A DNA stretch of 42,873 bases, from contig SVPY01000024.1 in the NCBI GenBank assembly GCA_015065615.1, positions 1 through 42,873 on the forward strand, in the 5' to 3' direction. Shown piece by piece: positions 8,199-17,872 of the stretch; the first letter of the stretch is position 1, and each line of letters begins with the position of its first letter. This DNA comes from Oscillospiraceae bacterium. Lineage in GTDB: Bacteria > Bacillota > Clostridia > Oscillospirales > Acutalibacteraceae. The notes under the pieces were generated by a model. That model made no database searches and was not told where the DNA came from. It saw only the letters and a list, made by a program, of their open reading frames with translations. Position numbers and translations under genes: made by a program.

Positions 8199-9125
8199 AT
8201 GTCAGCAGATAAAAAGCTTACCACACTTGTAGTTATGGCGGCAGGCATAGGCAGCCGTTTCGGCGGCGGTATCAAGCAGCTTGAGCCCGTTGGCCCCTCA
8301 GGTGAAATTATTATAGATTACTCCGTTTTCGATGCGGTAGAAGCAGGTTTTAATCGAGTTATGTTCATTATCCGTCACGATATTGAGAAGGATTTTAAAG
8401 AGAGAATCGGCTACAAAATAGAAGAAAAACTCGGTAAGGAAAATGTATTTTACGCATACCAGGAAACTAATATCGTAAATAAAAAGTTTTCGGATAAAGC
8501 TTCAATGCGCACAAAACCCTTCGGTACGGGTCACGCTGTGCTTATGTGCCGCGGTGCCTTAAATACTCCCTTTGCCGTAATCAACGCCGACGATTACTAC
8601 GGCAAGGAAGCTTACAAAAAGGTTCACGATTACCTCGTTTCAAGCGACGGGGACTTCGAATACTGCATGGCAGGCTTCCGTCTCGGTAACACCCTTTCCG
8701 ATAACGGCGGCGTTACAAGAGGCATTTGCTCCGAGGACGAAAACGGCAATATGATAAAGTGCGTTGAAACCAAGGAGATAAAGAAATTCGGAGATATGGC
8801 AAGGGCAGGTGACCTTATTCTTGACCCCAAGGTTTTATGCTCAATGAATATGTGGGGTTTAAAGCCTTCCTTCCTTGATATTCTGGAAGAAGGCTTCAGC
8901 GAGTTCCTTGAAGGAATAGAAGCGGGGGATAATAAGAGCGAATATCTGCTTCCCACCATAATCGGCAATCTTCTTGATGAAAAGAAAATAAACGTAAAGG
9001 TACTTCCCACGGAGGATACGTGGTTCGGCGTAACCTTTAAAGAGGATAAGGAATTTGTAAAGGAAAGCTTTAAAAAGCTTATCTCAGAGGGTGTTTACAG
9101 CGAAAATCTTTACGGCAAAAAATAA
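8199..9125 (+). CDS. Sugar-phosphate nucleotidyltransferase-like protein
   Basis: A 308-residue cytoplasmic protein with the NTP_transferase signature at its N terminus: VVMAAGIGSRFGGGIKQLEPVG, which binds the nucleoside triphosphate. The pattern AAG-x-G-x-R followed by a conserved lysine is typical. The metal and sugar region contains VINADDYYGKEAY. Such enzymes join a sugar phosphate to an NTP to make an NDP-sugar for polysaccharide or wall synthesis. The exact sugar and nucleotide cannot be told; no glycan-synthesis neighbours are present. It is monocistronic, with its own promoter upstream and the infC promoter just downstream. Confidence 0.8.
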   Translation: MSADKKLTTLVVMAAGIGSRFGGGIKQLEPVGPSGEIIIDYSVFDAVEAGFNRVMFIIRHDIEKDFKERIGYKIEEKLGKENVFYAYQETNIVNKKFSDKASMRTKPFGTGHAVLMCRGALNTPFAVINADDYYGKEAYKKVHDYLVSSDGDFEYCMAGFRLGNTLSDNGGVTRGICSEDENGNMIKCVETKEIKKFGDMARAGDLILDPKVLCSMNMWGLKPSFLDILEEGFSEFLEGIEAGDNKSEYLLPTIIGNLLDEKKINVKVLPTEDTWFGVTFKEDKEFVKESFKKLISEGVYSENLYGKK

Positions 9126-9148
9126 TTTATAATTAATTAAAATTATTC

Positions 9149-9177
9149 TTGACAATTTACGCCGTTTGTACTATAAT
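9149..9177 (+). promoter_or_regulatory. Promoter of the infC-rpmI-rplT operon
   Basis: Perfect consensus: TTGACA (9149-9154), 17-base spacer, TATAAT (9172-9177). Predicted transcription start about 9184. Confidence 0.9.
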
Positions 9178-9183
9178 CTATTG

Positions 9184-9387
9184 GAAACAACAAAGTAAAA
9201 TCTTTTAGCGGAAACTAATAGGTTTTCACCCGTGCAGCAAAGGTCTGGCATGCGGTCAATATCTTTAAGCTTTAATTTATTAAGGCTCTATTTAGGTATG
9301 ATTGCGGGCAGATTTTGGTCTGTCCGCTTAATTTTTTGCTTTGTAAAAATTTCAACTTACACATAGCGCGTACGGAGGTGCTTATTT
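9184..9387 (+). promoter_or_regulatory. Leader of the infC operon, probable L20-type attenuator
   Basis: About 200 untranslated bases lie between the promoter and infC, containing an intrinsic terminator (9304-9336) ahead of the coding region. In Bacillus the same operon is controlled by ribosomal protein L20, which binds the leader and promotes termination (Rfam L20 leader). The promoter-leader-terminator layout fits that model. The upstream part (about 9205-9265) can form small hairpins such as GGT-TTTC-ACC and CCG..TGC/GCA..CGG. I could not derive the full antiterminator or the L20 site by eye. Confidence 0.65.
9304..9336 (+). terminator. Terminator hairpin within the infC leader
   Basis: GCGGGCAGA (9304-9312) pairs with TCTGTCCGC (9319-9327) in a 9-bp stem with one G-U pair and a 6-base loop, followed by TTAATTTTTT. 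It lies 50 bases before the infC ribosome site, so it acts before translation starts. Confidence 0.8.
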
Positions 9388-9909
9388 ATCAGCAACAACA
9401 AGGAACTTCAGATCAACGACGAGATCCGAGATAAAGAGGTTCGAGTAATCGATACCGACGGTTCTCAGCTGGGTATTATGGCTACTGCAGATGCTTTGAA
9501 AAAAGCCGCAGAAAAGAATCTTGACTTAGTTAAGATCGCTCCTCAGGCTGTTCCGCCTGTTTGCAAGATTATCGATTTCGGTAAATACCGCTACGAACTT
9601 GCAAGAAGAGAGAAAGAAGCTAAGAAAAACCAGAAAGTAGTTGAAGTAAAGGAAATACGTCTTTCACTGAACATCGATACTCATGACTTCAACACAAAAG
9701 TAAATCAGGCTAAAAAGTTTATAGCTGAGGGCAACAAAGTAAAGGCTTCCATCAGATTCAGAGGCCGTGAAATGGGCAGACCCGAGCTTGGTTTAGTAAA
9801 CATGAATCAGTTTGCAGAGGCACTTGCAGATGTAGCGTCTGTAGAAAAGCCCGCAAAGCTTGAGGGGAGAAGTATGCTTATGTTCCTTGCTCCCAAGCCC
9901 GTTAAGTAA
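9388..9909 (+). CDS. infC: Translation initiation factor IF-3, AUC start
   Basis: A 173-residue protein, normal IF-3 length. IF-3 binds the 30S subunit and checks start codon and initiator tRNA. The first ATG (9478) would remove about 30 conserved residues. Read upstream in frame, codons from 9388 give (M)SNNKELQINDEIRDKEVRVI, the standard IF-3 N terminus, and an in-frame TAG at 9364 limits the extension. A strong GGAGGTG (9374-9380) sits 7 bases before ATC 9388, so ATC is the start codon. Rare start codons (usually AUU) are known for infC elsewhere and let IF-3 repress its own translation. The C-terminal domain begins near EVKEIRLSLNIDTHDF. First gene of the operon with L35 and L20. Confidence 0.93.
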   Translation: MSNNKELQINDEIRDKEVRVIDTDGSQLGIMATADALKKAAEKNLDLVKIAPQAVPPVCKIIDFGKYRYELARREKEAKKNQKVVEVKEIRLSLNIDTHDFNTKVNQAKKFIAEGNKVKASIRFRGREMGRPELGLVNMNQFAEALADVASVEKPAKLEGRSMLMFLAPKPVK

Positions 9910-9930
9910 TTTTTAAGGAGGATTATTAAA

Positions 9931-10137
9931 ATGCCTAAACTCAAAACACACAGCGGCGCTAAAAAGCGTTTAAAAGTAACAAAAAACGGTAAAGTTATCA
10001 GAGCTCACGCTAATATGTCACACCTTCTCAACGGTCATGGCAAAACAGCTAAGACTAAGAGACATGCAAGAGGCACAACTACAACAGATAAGACAAGCCT
10101 CAACGCAGTTAAGAAGCTGCTTCCCTACGCATATTAA
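9931..10137 (+). CDS. rpmI: 50S ribosomal protein L35
   Basis: A 68-residue, strongly basic protein of standard L35 length (MPKLKTHSGAKKRLKVT at the start). It is a component of the large ribosomal subunit. It lies 21 bases after infC with an AAGGAGG ribosome site, in the universal infC-rpmI-rplT order. Confidence 0.97.
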   Translation: MPKLKTHSGAKKRLKVTKNGKVIRAHANMSHLLNGHGKTAKTKRHARGTTTTDKTSLNAVKKLLPYAY

Positions 10138-10163
10138 TTGAGTAAAAACGGAGGAAATTAAAA

Positions 10164-10517
10164 ATGGCAAGAGTTAAGGGTGCATTAGCAACTCGTAAAA
10201 GAAGAAATAAAATTTTAAAGCTTGCTAAGGGTTATTGGGGTTCCAAATCCAAGCATTTCAAGATGGCTAAGCAGGCTGTAATGAAGTCCGGTAACTATGC
10301 TTATATCGGCAGAAAGCACAAGAAGAGAGATTTCAGACGTCTCTGGATCACAAGAATCAGTGCTGCTTGCAAGATGAATGGTATCAACTATTCTACATTT
10401 ATGAACGGCCTTAAGAAGGCTGGCATCACTCTCAACAGAAAGATGCTTTCCGAAATCGCTATTGCTGATGAGGCTGCTTTCACAGCTCTCGTAAATCAGG
10501 CTAAGGCTGCATTATAA
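10164..10517 (+). CDS. rplT: 50S ribosomal protein L20
   Basis: A 117-residue basic protein with the L20 hallmarks [20 protein letters not shown] and [18 protein letters not shown]. It is needed early in 50S assembly. In Firmicutes it also represses its own operon by binding the leader RNA, which fits the attenuator-like leader upstream of infC. A GGAGG site precedes the ATG, and a strong terminator ends the operon. Confidence 0.97.
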   Translation: MARVKGALATRKRRNKILKLAKGYWGSKSKHFKMAKQAVMKSGNYAYIGRKHKKRDFRRLWITRISAACKMNGINYSTFMNGLKKAGITLNRKMLSEIAIADEAAFTALVNQAKAAL

Positions 10518-10526
10518 TTTAAATAT

Positions 10527-10564
10527 AACGCCTGAGGTATCCCCTTGGGCGTTGTTTCTTTTTA
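10527..10564 (+). terminator. Intrinsic terminator of the infC operon
   Basis: AACGCCTGAGG pairs with CCTTGGGCGTT in an approximately 11-bp stem with two G-U pairs, followed by a T-rich tract (gtttcttttta). Confidence 0.85.
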
Positions 10565-10590
10565 TATTAAAATATTTACAAGGTAATATA

Positions 10591-11370
10591 ATGAATATAA
10601 AATCTATTACGAGTAAAAAGAATCCATTAATTAAAGAGCTTTCCCTTTTAAATAAATCTGCGTCCCTGCGCTATGAAAAAGGCGTATACATAGCCGAGGG
10701 GGCAAGGCTGGTTTCCGACGCCGCATTAAGCGGAATAGAAATCGAAATGCTGTTTTTTACCAAAACCGCAGAAAATAAGTACTTTTCTTACATAAATCAA
10801 GTTTTAAATAAGGCAAAGGAAGTCTATATAATTGAGGATTTTATTGCCGAAACTCTCTCAGCTACCAAAAATAGCCAGGGTGTGTTCGCCCTGTGCAAAA
10901 TAAAAGAAAACAAAAAAGGCATAGAGGGCAAAACAGTAATTTTAGAAAATATACAGGACCCCACCAATATGGGCACTGTTTTACGTACAGCCGAAGCCTT
11001 GGGTATAAATACAATTATACTTTCAGGCGAGTGCTGCGATATATATTCACCTAAGGTCTTAAGAGCTTCAATGGGCGCAGTTTTCAGAGCAAACATCCAG
11101 TACCTGAAAACTCCAACGGAAGTTAAAACAGCCCTTATAAAGGAAAAATACAGTATTTACGGCAGTGTACCCTTAAATACCGCCGAGAAAATTACCGCTA
11201 TAGAATTTAATAATAAATCAGCCGTAGCAATAGGCAACGAGGGCGATGGCTTAAGCGAAGAATTCAAAAATATCTGCGACAGTCTCATAACAATCCCCAT
11301 GCTTGGCAGAGCCGAATCATTAAACGCCGCTGCCGCCGCAAGCATTATAATGTGGGAAATGACAAGATAA
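10591..11370 (+). CDS. SpoU/TrmH-family RNA 2'-O-methyltransferase
   Basis: A 259-residue protein. The N-terminal substrate-binding domain begins ITSKKNPLIKELSLL and includes YIAEGARLV. The C-terminal SPOUT domain has all three motifs: NIQDPTNMGTVLRTAEALG (motif 1), AVAIGNEGDGLSEE (motif 2) and IPMLGRAESLNAAAAASI (motif 3), which form the trefoil knot and bind S-adenosylmethionine. It probably methylates a ribose in rRNA or tRNA; the exact site cannot be read. In Firmicutes this gene often lies near rplT, as here. Start: an upstream in-frame TTG would place 13 residues inside the rplT terminator hairpin, so ATG 10591 is chosen. Confidence 0.87.
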   Translation: MNIKSITSKKNPLIKELSLLNKSASLRYEKGVYIAEGARLVSDAALSGIEIEMLFFTKTAENKYFSYINQVLNKAKEVYIIEDFIAETLSATKNSQGVFALCKIKENKKGIEGKTVILENIQDPTNMGTVLRTAEALGINTIILSGECCDIYSPKVLRASMGAVFRANIQYLKTPTEVKTALIKEKYSIYGSVPLNTAEKITAIEFNNKSAVAIGNEGDGLSEEFKNICDSLITIPMLGRAESLNAAAAASIIMWEMTR

Positions 11371-11395
11371 TTTACGAAAGGAGTGATTTAAGTTT

Positions 11396-12637
11396 ATGGA
11401 AGCAAAGGCTTATTGGTTATGGCTGCAGAACGCTTTTCCTGCAGGCAGCAGTAAACCCAAAAGCATATATAACCGCTTCGGTTCCGTTGAGGAATTTTAT
11501 GAAGGAGGTTTGTCTCTTTGGGCAAAAATGAGCTTTATAAACGAAAAAGAAATTTCACTTCTTACAAAATACAGTTTATATCAGGCAGAAGCCGTAATGG
11601 AATACTGCTATAAGACGGATAAAATGATTATCTGCCCCGAGGATAGTTTATACCCACGCTCTTTATTTGAGATAAAAGACCCGCCCTCGGTGATTTACTA
11701 TAAAGGTAAGTTTCCCGATTTTGAAAATAAACTGAGTATCGCGGTGGTAGGCTCAAGAAAAACAAGCGAGCTTTCCTTAAAGACAGCAGAGCGTATCACA
11801 TACGAGCTTTCAAAAGCAGGTATAATAGTGGTAAGCGGCGGCGCTGTGGGAGTGGATACTGCGGCCCACACAGGCGCACTTAAAGGTATTTCGCCCACTG
11901 TTGCTGTTCTCGGATGCGGCCTTGATTTCCCGTACCTTATGGAAAACGAGCTTTTAAGGCAGAGAATTTTAGATAAGGACGGAGCTTTAATTACCGAATA
12001 CCCGCCTTCAATGGGTGTTTTAAAGGGCACTTTTCAGGCAAGAAACAGAATTATTTCAGCTCTTTGCGAAGGTACTTTAATTGTATCTGCCGAAAAGAAA
12101 AGCGGAAGTATGATAACCGCAAGAAGAGCCTTGGAGCAAAACCGCGATATTTTCGCAGTTCCCGGTAATCCCATGCTGCCTACAAGTGAGGGACCGAACA
12201 GCCTTATTAAAGACGGTGCCACGCCCGTGACAAATGGCGAGGATATTATAAGCTTCTATAGCCATAGCAGTAAAAGGCAGAATAAAATAGAAGAGAAAGA
12301 AATTTCTCAGCTTAGTTTCTATAGCCTTTTGAATGAAGAGAAAGCAGAGCAATATGAAAATCCTATTTTAAATGAAGCTGAAAATTCTTTGGCAGAATTC
12401 AAAAAAGCGGAAAATAAAAAAGACTCTGCAGAAACGTTCATTAAAGAATATGCGCTTAGTGAAGCTTGCGCCAAAGTATTAAGGGCATTAACTTACGAGC
12501 CAATGCATATAACAGACTTAGCGGCAAAAACTGAACTTACCACTTCCGAAATTCTTTCAAGTATCACAGAGCTTGAGCTTTACGACGCGGTAATTTCCTT
12601 TGCAGGTCAAAGATATGCTGTTAAAGAAATTCTTTAA
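11396..12637 (+). CDS. dprA: DNA-processing protein DprA
   Basis: A 413-residue cytoplasmic protein. DprA binds incoming single-stranded DNA and loads RecA during transformation and, in some species, other recombination. The Rossmann-like core is clear: VVGSRKTSELSLKTAERI, VSGGAVGVDTAAHTGAL, QARNRIISALCEGTLIVSA and SGSMITARRALEQNRDIFA, ending with VPGNPMLPTSEGPNSLI. A low-complexity linker (about 295-345) leads to a C-terminal winged-helix domain (SEACAKVLRALTYEPMHITDL). A GGAGTGA ribosome site precedes the start, 26 bases after the methyltransferase gene. The neighbour topA is the usual one in Firmicutes. Confidence 0.94.
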   Translation: MEAKAYWLWLQNAFPAGSSKPKSIYNRFGSVEEFYEGGLSLWAKMSFINEKEISLLTKYSLYQAEAVMEYCYKTDKMIICPEDSLYPRSLFEIKDPPSVIYYKGKFPDFENKLSIAVVGSRKTSELSLKTAERITYELSKAGIIVVSGGAVGVDTAAHTGALKGISPTVAVLGCGLDFPYLMENELLRQRILDKDGALITEYPPSMGVLKGTFQARNRIISALCEGTLIVSAEKKSGSMITARRALEQNRDIFAVPGNPMLPTSEGPNSLIKDGATPVTNGEDIISFYSHSSKRQNKIEEKEISQLSFYSLLNEEKAEQYENPILNEAENSLAEFKKAENKKDSAETFIKEYALSEACAKVLRALTYEPMHITDLAAKTELTTSEILSSITELELYDAVISFAGQRYAVKEIL

Positions 12638-12723
12638 TTCTAATAAAGAATAATAAATTGAAAATAATGTAATAAAATAATTAATTAAGTTTTAAAAGAT
12701 GTTTTGAAAGGAAAATATCATAA

Positions 12724-14808
12724 ATGTCTAAACTTGTTATAGTTGAGTCTCCTGCAAAGGCAAAAACAATTAAAAAGTACCTTGGCGAAGGATACGACAT
12801 AGTAGCTTCCGCAGGTCACGTGCGCGATTTACCTTCTGCCCGACTCTGCGTTGATATAAAGGATAATTTCCGCCCTAAGTATTCCATTATCAAGGGCAAG
12901 GAAAAGCTTGTTACCGAGCTTAAGAAAATGGCAAAGAAAGCGGAAGAAGTTTATTTGGCAACTGACCCCGACCGCGAGGGTGAAGCTATATCATGGCATC
13001 TTGCCTATATCTTGGAGCTCGATTTAGATAAATGCGACCGCGTAACTTTTAACGAAATCACAAAGCAGGGCGTAAGCCGCGGTATGGCAAGCCCAAGAAC
13101 AATTGACCTCGATTTGGTTAACGCTCAGCAGGCAAGAAGAATTCTTGACAGACTCGTAGGCTATACTTTAAGTCCCTTCCTTCGTAAGACCATAAGAAAC
13201 GGTCTTTCCGCAGGCAGAGTTCAGTCCGTTGCCGTAAGAATTATAGTAGATAGGGAAGAAGCCATAAATAAATTCAAGCCCGAGGAATATTGGAGCATTG
13301 ACGCTAAGTTTACCGCTCCCGGCTCAAGAAGTCAGTTCACCGCTGAATTCTACGGCGATAAAAACGGTGAGATAAAAATAAACAGTAAAGAAGAGGCGGA
13401 TAAGATTTTAAAGGATCTTGAAAACGCCGAATATAAAGTAAAGGAAGTAAAGAAGGGCAAGAAGAATAAATCTCCCGCGCCTCCTTTTATCACTTCCACA
13501 ATGCAGCAGGAGGCTTCAAGAAAATTAGGCTTCCAGGCGGCAAGAACAATGAAAACCGCTCAGGAATTATACGAAGGTGTTGAAGTAGAGGGCATCGGAG
13601 CCGTGGGTCTTATCACCTATATGAGAACCGACTCCTTACGCCTTTCCGACGACGCGGTAAACGCCGCTCTCGATTTTATTAATAATAATTATGGTAAGGA
13701 ATACGTACCGGGTAAACCTCACGTATATAAAACTAAAGCAGGCGCACAGGACGGCCACGAAGCTATACGCCCCACCAACGTAAATTTAACTCCCGCTATG
13801 GTGGAAAAATCCCTTACAAAGGACCAGTACCGCCTCTATAAGCTTATATGGGAGAGATTTTTAGCCTGCCAGATGGCTAACTGCGTTCTTAATACCACAA
13901 GAGCCACAATAGAAGCAGGTGACTATATCTTTAAAGCCAGCGGCTATAATATAGGTTTTGCAGGCTTTACCGTACTTTACGAGGAGAGTAAGGATACCGA
14001 GGAAGAAAAGGGCAAGGACCTTCCCAAGCTTGAAAGCGGAATGGTATTAAAGCTTAAGGAAATTCTCGGTAACCAGCACTTCACTCAGCCTCCCGCAAGG
14101 TTTACAGAAGCCTCCCTTATTAAAGCCTTGGAAGAAAACGGCATTGGCAGACCCTCTACCTATGTGCCCACAATTTCCACTATTACAAAGCGTGAATACG
14201 TAGTAAGAGAGGGCAAAACCTTAAAACCCACGGAGCTTGGCTTCGTTATCACAAAGCTTATGAAGGAAAGATTCCCCGATATAGTAAACGTTAAGTTTAC
14301 GGCAGGCTTAGAGACTAAGCTGGATAAAATCCAGTCGGGTGAAGCCGAATGGGTGGATACTTTACAGGAATTCTGGGATGATTTCGAAGTAACCGTCAAA
14401 AAGGCAAAAGAAGAGATGAAGGACGTAAAAATCAAGCTTGAAGCCGACGAAACCGACATTGTCTGTGAGAAATGCGGCAGAAAGATGGTAGTCAAATACG
14501 GCAAATACGGCAAATTCATCGCTTGTCCGGGTTACCCCGAGTGTAAGAATATTAAAAAATTCGTTAACGAAACAGGCGCTCTCTGCCCCAAGTGCGGCGG
14601 TATGATCATAGAGCGCAAGAGCAAAAAAGGCAGAGTTTTCTACGGCTGTAATAATTACCCCCAGTGTGATTTCGTATCATGGGATGCCCCTTCCGATAAG
14701 GTTTGCCCTCAGTGCGGCAAAACCCTTATGATGAAAAAGGGCAAAGCCAAGGAACTTTACTGCTCAAACGAAAACTGCACGTACACGCAAAAGGAAAACA
14801 ATGAATAA
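12724..14808 (+). CDS. topA: DNA topoisomerase I
   Basis: A 694-residue type IA topoisomerase that relaxes negative supercoils. The Toprim domain opens with [15 protein letters not shown] and includes [14 protein letters not shown], whose acidic residues hold Mg2+. The active-site Tyr299 lies in [13 protein letters not shown]. The C terminus has three topoisomerase zinc ribbons: [16 protein letters not shown]...CPGYPEC, CPKCGG...CNNYPQC, and CPQCGKTL...CSNENC. Length and layout match Firmicute TopA. It lies 86 bases after dprA, and the gap includes an AT-only dyad (TTCTTTA/TAAAGAA). Its end overlaps trmFO by 8 bases. Confidence 0.97.
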   Translation: MSKLVIVESPAKAKTIKKYLGEGYDIVASAGHVRDLPSARLCVDIKDNFRPKYSIIKGKEKLVTELKKMAKKAEEVYLATDPDREGEAISWHLAYILELDLDKCDRVTFNEITKQGVSRGMASPRTIDLDLVNAQQARRILDRLVGYTLSPFLRKTIRNGLSAGRVQSVAVRIIVDREEAINKFKPEEYWSIDAKFTAPGSRSQFTAEFYGDKNGEIKINSKEEADKILKDLENAEYKVKEVKKGKKNKSPAPPFITSTMQQEASRKLGFQAARTMKTAQELYEGVEVEGIGAVGLITYMRTDSLRLSDDAVNAALDFINNNYGKEYVPGKPHVYKTKAGAQDGHEAIRPTNVNLTPAMVEKSLTKDQYRLYKLIWERFLACQMANCVLNTTRATIEAGDYIFKASGYNIGFAGFTVLYEESKDTEEEKGKDLPKLESGMVLKLKEILGNQHFTQPPARFTEASLIKALEENGIGRPSTYVPTISTITKREYVVREGKTLKPTELGFVITKLMKERFPDIVNVKFTAGLETKLDKIQSGEAEWVDTLQEFWDDFEVTVKKAKEEMKDVKIKLEADETDIVCEKCGRKMVVKYGKYGKFIACPGYPECKNIKKFVNETGALCPKCGGMIIERKSKKGRVFYGCNNYPQCDFVSWDAPSDKVCPQCGKTLMMKKGKAKELYCSNENCTYTQKENNE

Positions 14809-16111
14809 CTATATTAACGTTTTAGGCGCAGGTCTTGCAGGTGTTGAGGCGGCCAACATAATTACCACTTACGGCATAAAGGTAAAGCTTTATGAGATGA
14901 AGCCGAAAAAATTCACACCTGCCCATAAATCAAATAATTTTGCCGAGCTTATTTGCTCCAATTCCCTTAAAGCAAAAAGATTAGACAGCGCCGCAGGACT
15001 TTTAAAAGAGGAAATGAGAAGGCTTGGCTCAGTGCTTGTTCCCTTCGCTGCGGAAACGGAAGTTCCCGCAGGGGGAGCCTTGGCTGTGGACAGAGAAAAA
15101 TTTTCTCTTCTTGCTACAAACTGCATACAAAATAACCCATTAATAGAAGTAATAAACGAAGAAGTAACCGACATACCCGACGATGCCATAACGGTTATCG
15201 CTACGGGTCCTTTGACAAGCGACGCTTTGGCTGAGAAAATAAAGGAACTAACGGGCGGATTTTTAAGCTTTTTCGATGCGGCGGCGCCCATAGTAAGCTT
15301 TGATTCCATCGATATGACTAAGTGCTTCAAGGCTTCAAGATACGGCAAAGGCGACGACGATTATATCAACTGCCCGATGAATAAGGAAGAGTACGAGGCT
15401 TTTTACAATGAACTTATAAACGCAGAAAGAGCCCCCGTTCACTCCCTTGATAACCGCGACCCCAAGGTTTACGAGGGCTGTATGCCGGTTGAGATAATGG
15501 CAAAAAGAGGCGCCGATACCCTGCGTTTCGGTCCTTTAAAGCCCGTGGGTCTCAGAGACCCCCGCACGGGTCACCGCCCCTGGGCTGTAGTGCAATTAAG
15601 AACCGAGGATAAAACGGGCACTATGTATAATTTAGTGGGCTTCCAGACAAATTTAAAATTCCCCGAGCAAAAAAGAGTATTCGGTATGATACCGGGTCTT
15701 GAAAACGCTGAGTTTCTTCGTTACGGCGTAATGCACCGCAACACCTTTTTAAATTCGCCCAATCTTTTGGATGCGGATTTTTCCCTTCGAAGCAATAAAA
15801 ACATCTTCTTTGCAGGTCAGATGACCGGCGTGGAGGGCTATATGGAGTCCGCTTCATCAGGCCTTATGGCGGGCATAAACGCCGCAAGAAGATTTTTAAA
15901 TAAAGAGCCCTTTATTCTGCCCGCAACCACTATGATAGGCGCCCTTTCCGATTATATAAGCCACTCTATAAGCGCCGATTTCCAGCCTATGGGCGCGAAT
16001 TTTGGCGTAATTCCTCCTTTAGAGACACATATAAGGGATAAAAAGGAGCGCTACGCCGCCCTATCTCAAAGAGCCCTTGATGATTTAAGCAAAGCAACGG
16101 AAAATCTATAA
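14801..16111 (+). CDS. trmFO: Folate/FAD-dependent tRNA uracil-54 methyltransferase TrmFO
   Basis: A 436-residue flavoenzyme that makes ribothymidine at position 54 of tRNA using methylenetetrahydrofolate and FADH2. The N-terminal FAD-binding fingerprint is [12 protein letters not shown]. Other family blocks are [34 protein letters not shown] (containing the catalytic cysteine region), [13 protein letters not shown] and [17 protein letters not shown]. The start overlaps the topA stop by 8 bases, a common coupled arrangement in Firmicutes. Confidence 0.96.
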   Translation: MNNYINVLGAGLAGVEAANIITTYGIKVKLYEMKPKKFTPAHKSNNFAELICSNSLKAKRLDSAAGLLKEEMRRLGSVLVPFAAETEVPAGGALAVDREKFSLLATNCIQNNPLIEVINEEVTDIPDDAITVIATGPLTSDALAEKIKELTGGFLSFFDAAAPIVSFDSIDMTKCFKASRYGKGDDDYINCPMNKEEYEAFYNELINAERAPVHSLDNRDPKVYEGCMPVEIMAKRGADTLRFGPLKPVGLRDPRTGHRPWAVVQLRTEDKTGTMYNLVGFQTNLKFPEQKRVFGMIPGLENAEFLRYGVMHRNTFLNSPNLLDADFSLRSNKNIFFAGQMTGVEGYMESASSGLMAGINAARRFLNKEPFILPATTMIGALSDYISHSISADFQPMGANFGVIPPLETHIRDKKERYAALSQRALDDLSKATENL

Positions 16112-16156
16112 TATACGAAAAATTAAAATTAAAATTAAAATAAAGGAAGAAATAAT

Positions 16157-17167
16157 ATGAAAATTATAATTGATGCCTTCGGCGGCGATAACGCGCCTTT
16201 GGAAATTATCAAAGGTTCTCTTGATGCCAAAAAAGAACTCGGTATTGACCTAATCTTCGTTGGCGATGAAAATAAAATAAAAGAATGTGCCAAAGAAAAC
16301 GGGCTTGATATCGGCGGTATCGAAATTATACACACCGAAGAAGTTTTCACTATGGAAGATGACCCCACAACTCTTTTAAGAGCTAAGAAAAACACCTCTA
16401 TGGCACTTGGTTTCAAGGCTTTAAAAGAGGGCAGAGGCGATGCTTTTGCTTCCGCAGGCTCAAGCGGCGGCATGGTAGTGGGCGCCACTTTAATCGCAAA
16501 GCGAATCAAGGGCATCAAGCGCGTTGCCTTTGCTCCCGTTATGCCCAAGGCTGAAGGCTTCTTTATGCTCTGCGACGGCGGCGCAAACAACGAGTGCCGT
16601 CCCGAAATGATTGATGAGTTTGCTTTAATGGGCTCAGTATATATGAATAAGGTTATGGGTATAAAAAATCCCAGAGTCGGTCAGGCTAACGTAGGTACCG
16701 AGGACACTAAGGGCGGTCAGTTCCAGAATGATTGCTTCAATCTCCTTAAAGCTAACGAAAATATCAATTTTATCGGTAATATCGAAGCAAGAGACATTCC
16801 CTTCGATGCAGCCGACGTTATAGTATGTGATGGCTTTACAGGCAACGTTATCCTTAAATTATACGAGGGCGTTGCAATGGCGCTTGTAAATAAAATTAAG
16901 GGCATATTTAAAAAGAGCCTTAAAAATAAACTGGCAGCGGCTATGGTTCTCGGCGATATGAAGGAATTCAAAAAGTCCATGGACTATAACGAGTACGGCG
17001 GCGCTCCCATTTTAGGCGCAAGCAAACCCGTATTCAAAATTCACGGCAGCGCCAAGGCTAACACCGTAAAGAATGCTTTAAAGCTTACCAAGGCTTTCGT
17101 TGAGTCCGATATCATTAAGGATATTGAAGAGAGCGTAAAAAATAAGGAAACAAAAGAAGAAAACTAA
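16157..17167 (+). CDS. plsX: Phosphate acyltransferase PlsX
   Basis: A 336-residue peripheral membrane enzyme that turns acyl-ACP and phosphate into acyl-phosphate, the first step toward phosphatidic acid with PlsY. The start IIIDAFGGDNAPLEIIKG and the motifs ASAGSSGGMVVGATLI, CDGGANNECRPEM, NIEARDIPFDAADVIVCDGF and GNVILKLYEGVA are family-typical. An AAGGA site precedes the ATG. In many Firmicutes acpP lies between plsX and rnc; here rnc follows directly after 21 bases, so acpP must be elsewhere. Confidence 0.95.
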   Translation: MKIIIDAFGGDNAPLEIIKGSLDAKKELGIDLIFVGDENKIKECAKENGLDIGGIEIIHTEEVFTMEDDPTTLLRAKKNTSMALGFKALKEGRGDAFASAGSSGGMVVGATLIAKRIKGIKRVAFAPVMPKAEGFFMLCDGGANNECRPEMIDEFALMGSVYMNKVMGIKNPRVGQANVGTEDTKGGQFQNDCFNLLKANENINFIGNIEARDIPFDAADVIVCDGFTGNVILKLYEGVAMALVNKIKGIFKKSLKNKLAAAMVLGDMKEFKKSMDYNEYGGAPILGASKPVFKIHGSAKANTVKNALKLTKAFVESDIIKDIEESVKNKETKEEN

Positions 17168-17188
17168 AGAATTTTATAAATAAGGTTT

Positions 17189-17872
17189 ATGAATATGAAC
17201 TTCGAACTGCTTGAAGAAAGAATAGGCTATAAATTTAAAAATATCCATTGGCTTGAAACAGCGCTCACACATTCTTCCTACGCCAACGAACACGGCGTAA
17301 AAAGCTACGAAAGGCTTGAATTTTTGGGCGACAGCGTCCTCGGTTTCGTAACTGCGGAATTTTTATATAAAAATTTCCCCGACCTTCCCGAAGGCAAGCT
17401 TACAAAGTACCGTGCGGAGCTTGTTTGCGAAAAATCCCTTTACGCTTTTTCCAAAGAGCTTGAATTGGGCGATTTTATGCTTTTAAGCCACGGCGAAATG
17501 AGAACAGGCGGCAAAAACCGCCCCAGTATACTTGCCGATATGTTTGAATCCGTTGCGGCGGCAATATATAAGGATAGCGGTAATTTAAAAGAGGCGGAAA
17601 AATTTATTCTCCGCTTTATTGAGCCTGCTTCAAAGAATCTCGGTAAGCGCTCCTTCAAGGATTACAAAACCACTTTGCAGGAAATTATCCAGCAGAATCC
17701 CGAGGAGAAAATAAGCTACGAGCTTATAGGTCAGTCGGGTCCCGACCACAACAAGCACTTTGTAGTTCAGGTTAAGATAAATAATAATATTGTTGGCAAA
17801 GGCGGCGGCAAAAGTAAAAAAGAAGCCGAGCAGCAGGCCGCAAGAGTTGCATTGGAGCTGATGGGTTATTAA
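17189..17872 (+). CDS. rnc: Ribonuclease III
   Basis: A 227-residue double-strand-specific endonuclease that processes rRNA precursors and structured mRNAs. The catalytic signature is ERLEFLGDSVLGF, and a second acidic motif is ADMFESVAAAIY (Glu and Asp ligands for Mg2+). The C-terminal double-stranded RNA-binding domain runs from about residue 155 (DYKTTLQEIIQ) to the end (GGGKSKKEAEQQAARVAL). A second ATG two codons downstream (17195) is an alternative start. The stop codon TAA overlaps the proposed ATT start of the next gene by one base. Confidence 0.95.
   Translation: MNMNFELLEERIGYKFKNIHWLETALTHSSYANEHGVKSYERLEFLGDSVLGFVTAEFLYKNFPDLPEGKLTKYRAELVCEKSLYAFSKELELGDFMLLSHGEMRTGGKNRPSILADMFESVAAAIYKDSGNLKEAEKFILRFIEPASKNLGKRSFKDYKTTLQEIIQQNPEEKISYELIGQSGPDHNKHFVVQVKINNNIVGKGGGKSKKEAEQQAARVALELMGY

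Noticed and set aside
9298-9366. A 22-codon open frame overlapping the terminator in the infC leader, a possible leader peptide.
   Set aside because: It has no proper ribosome site and no run of regulatory codons; the terminator hairpin explains the sequence.
10552-10590. A longer N terminus for the SpoU methyltransferase.
   Set aside because: The extra 13 codons lie in the rplT terminator hairpin and T-run, and ATG 10591 gives the family N terminus.
15800-15857. Minus-strand reading of trmFO gives a peptide resembling translated sequencing adapter (RRSSDL).
   Set aside because: The DNA encodes the conserved TrmFO segment [12 protein letters not shown] in the plus frame, so the resemblance is chance.
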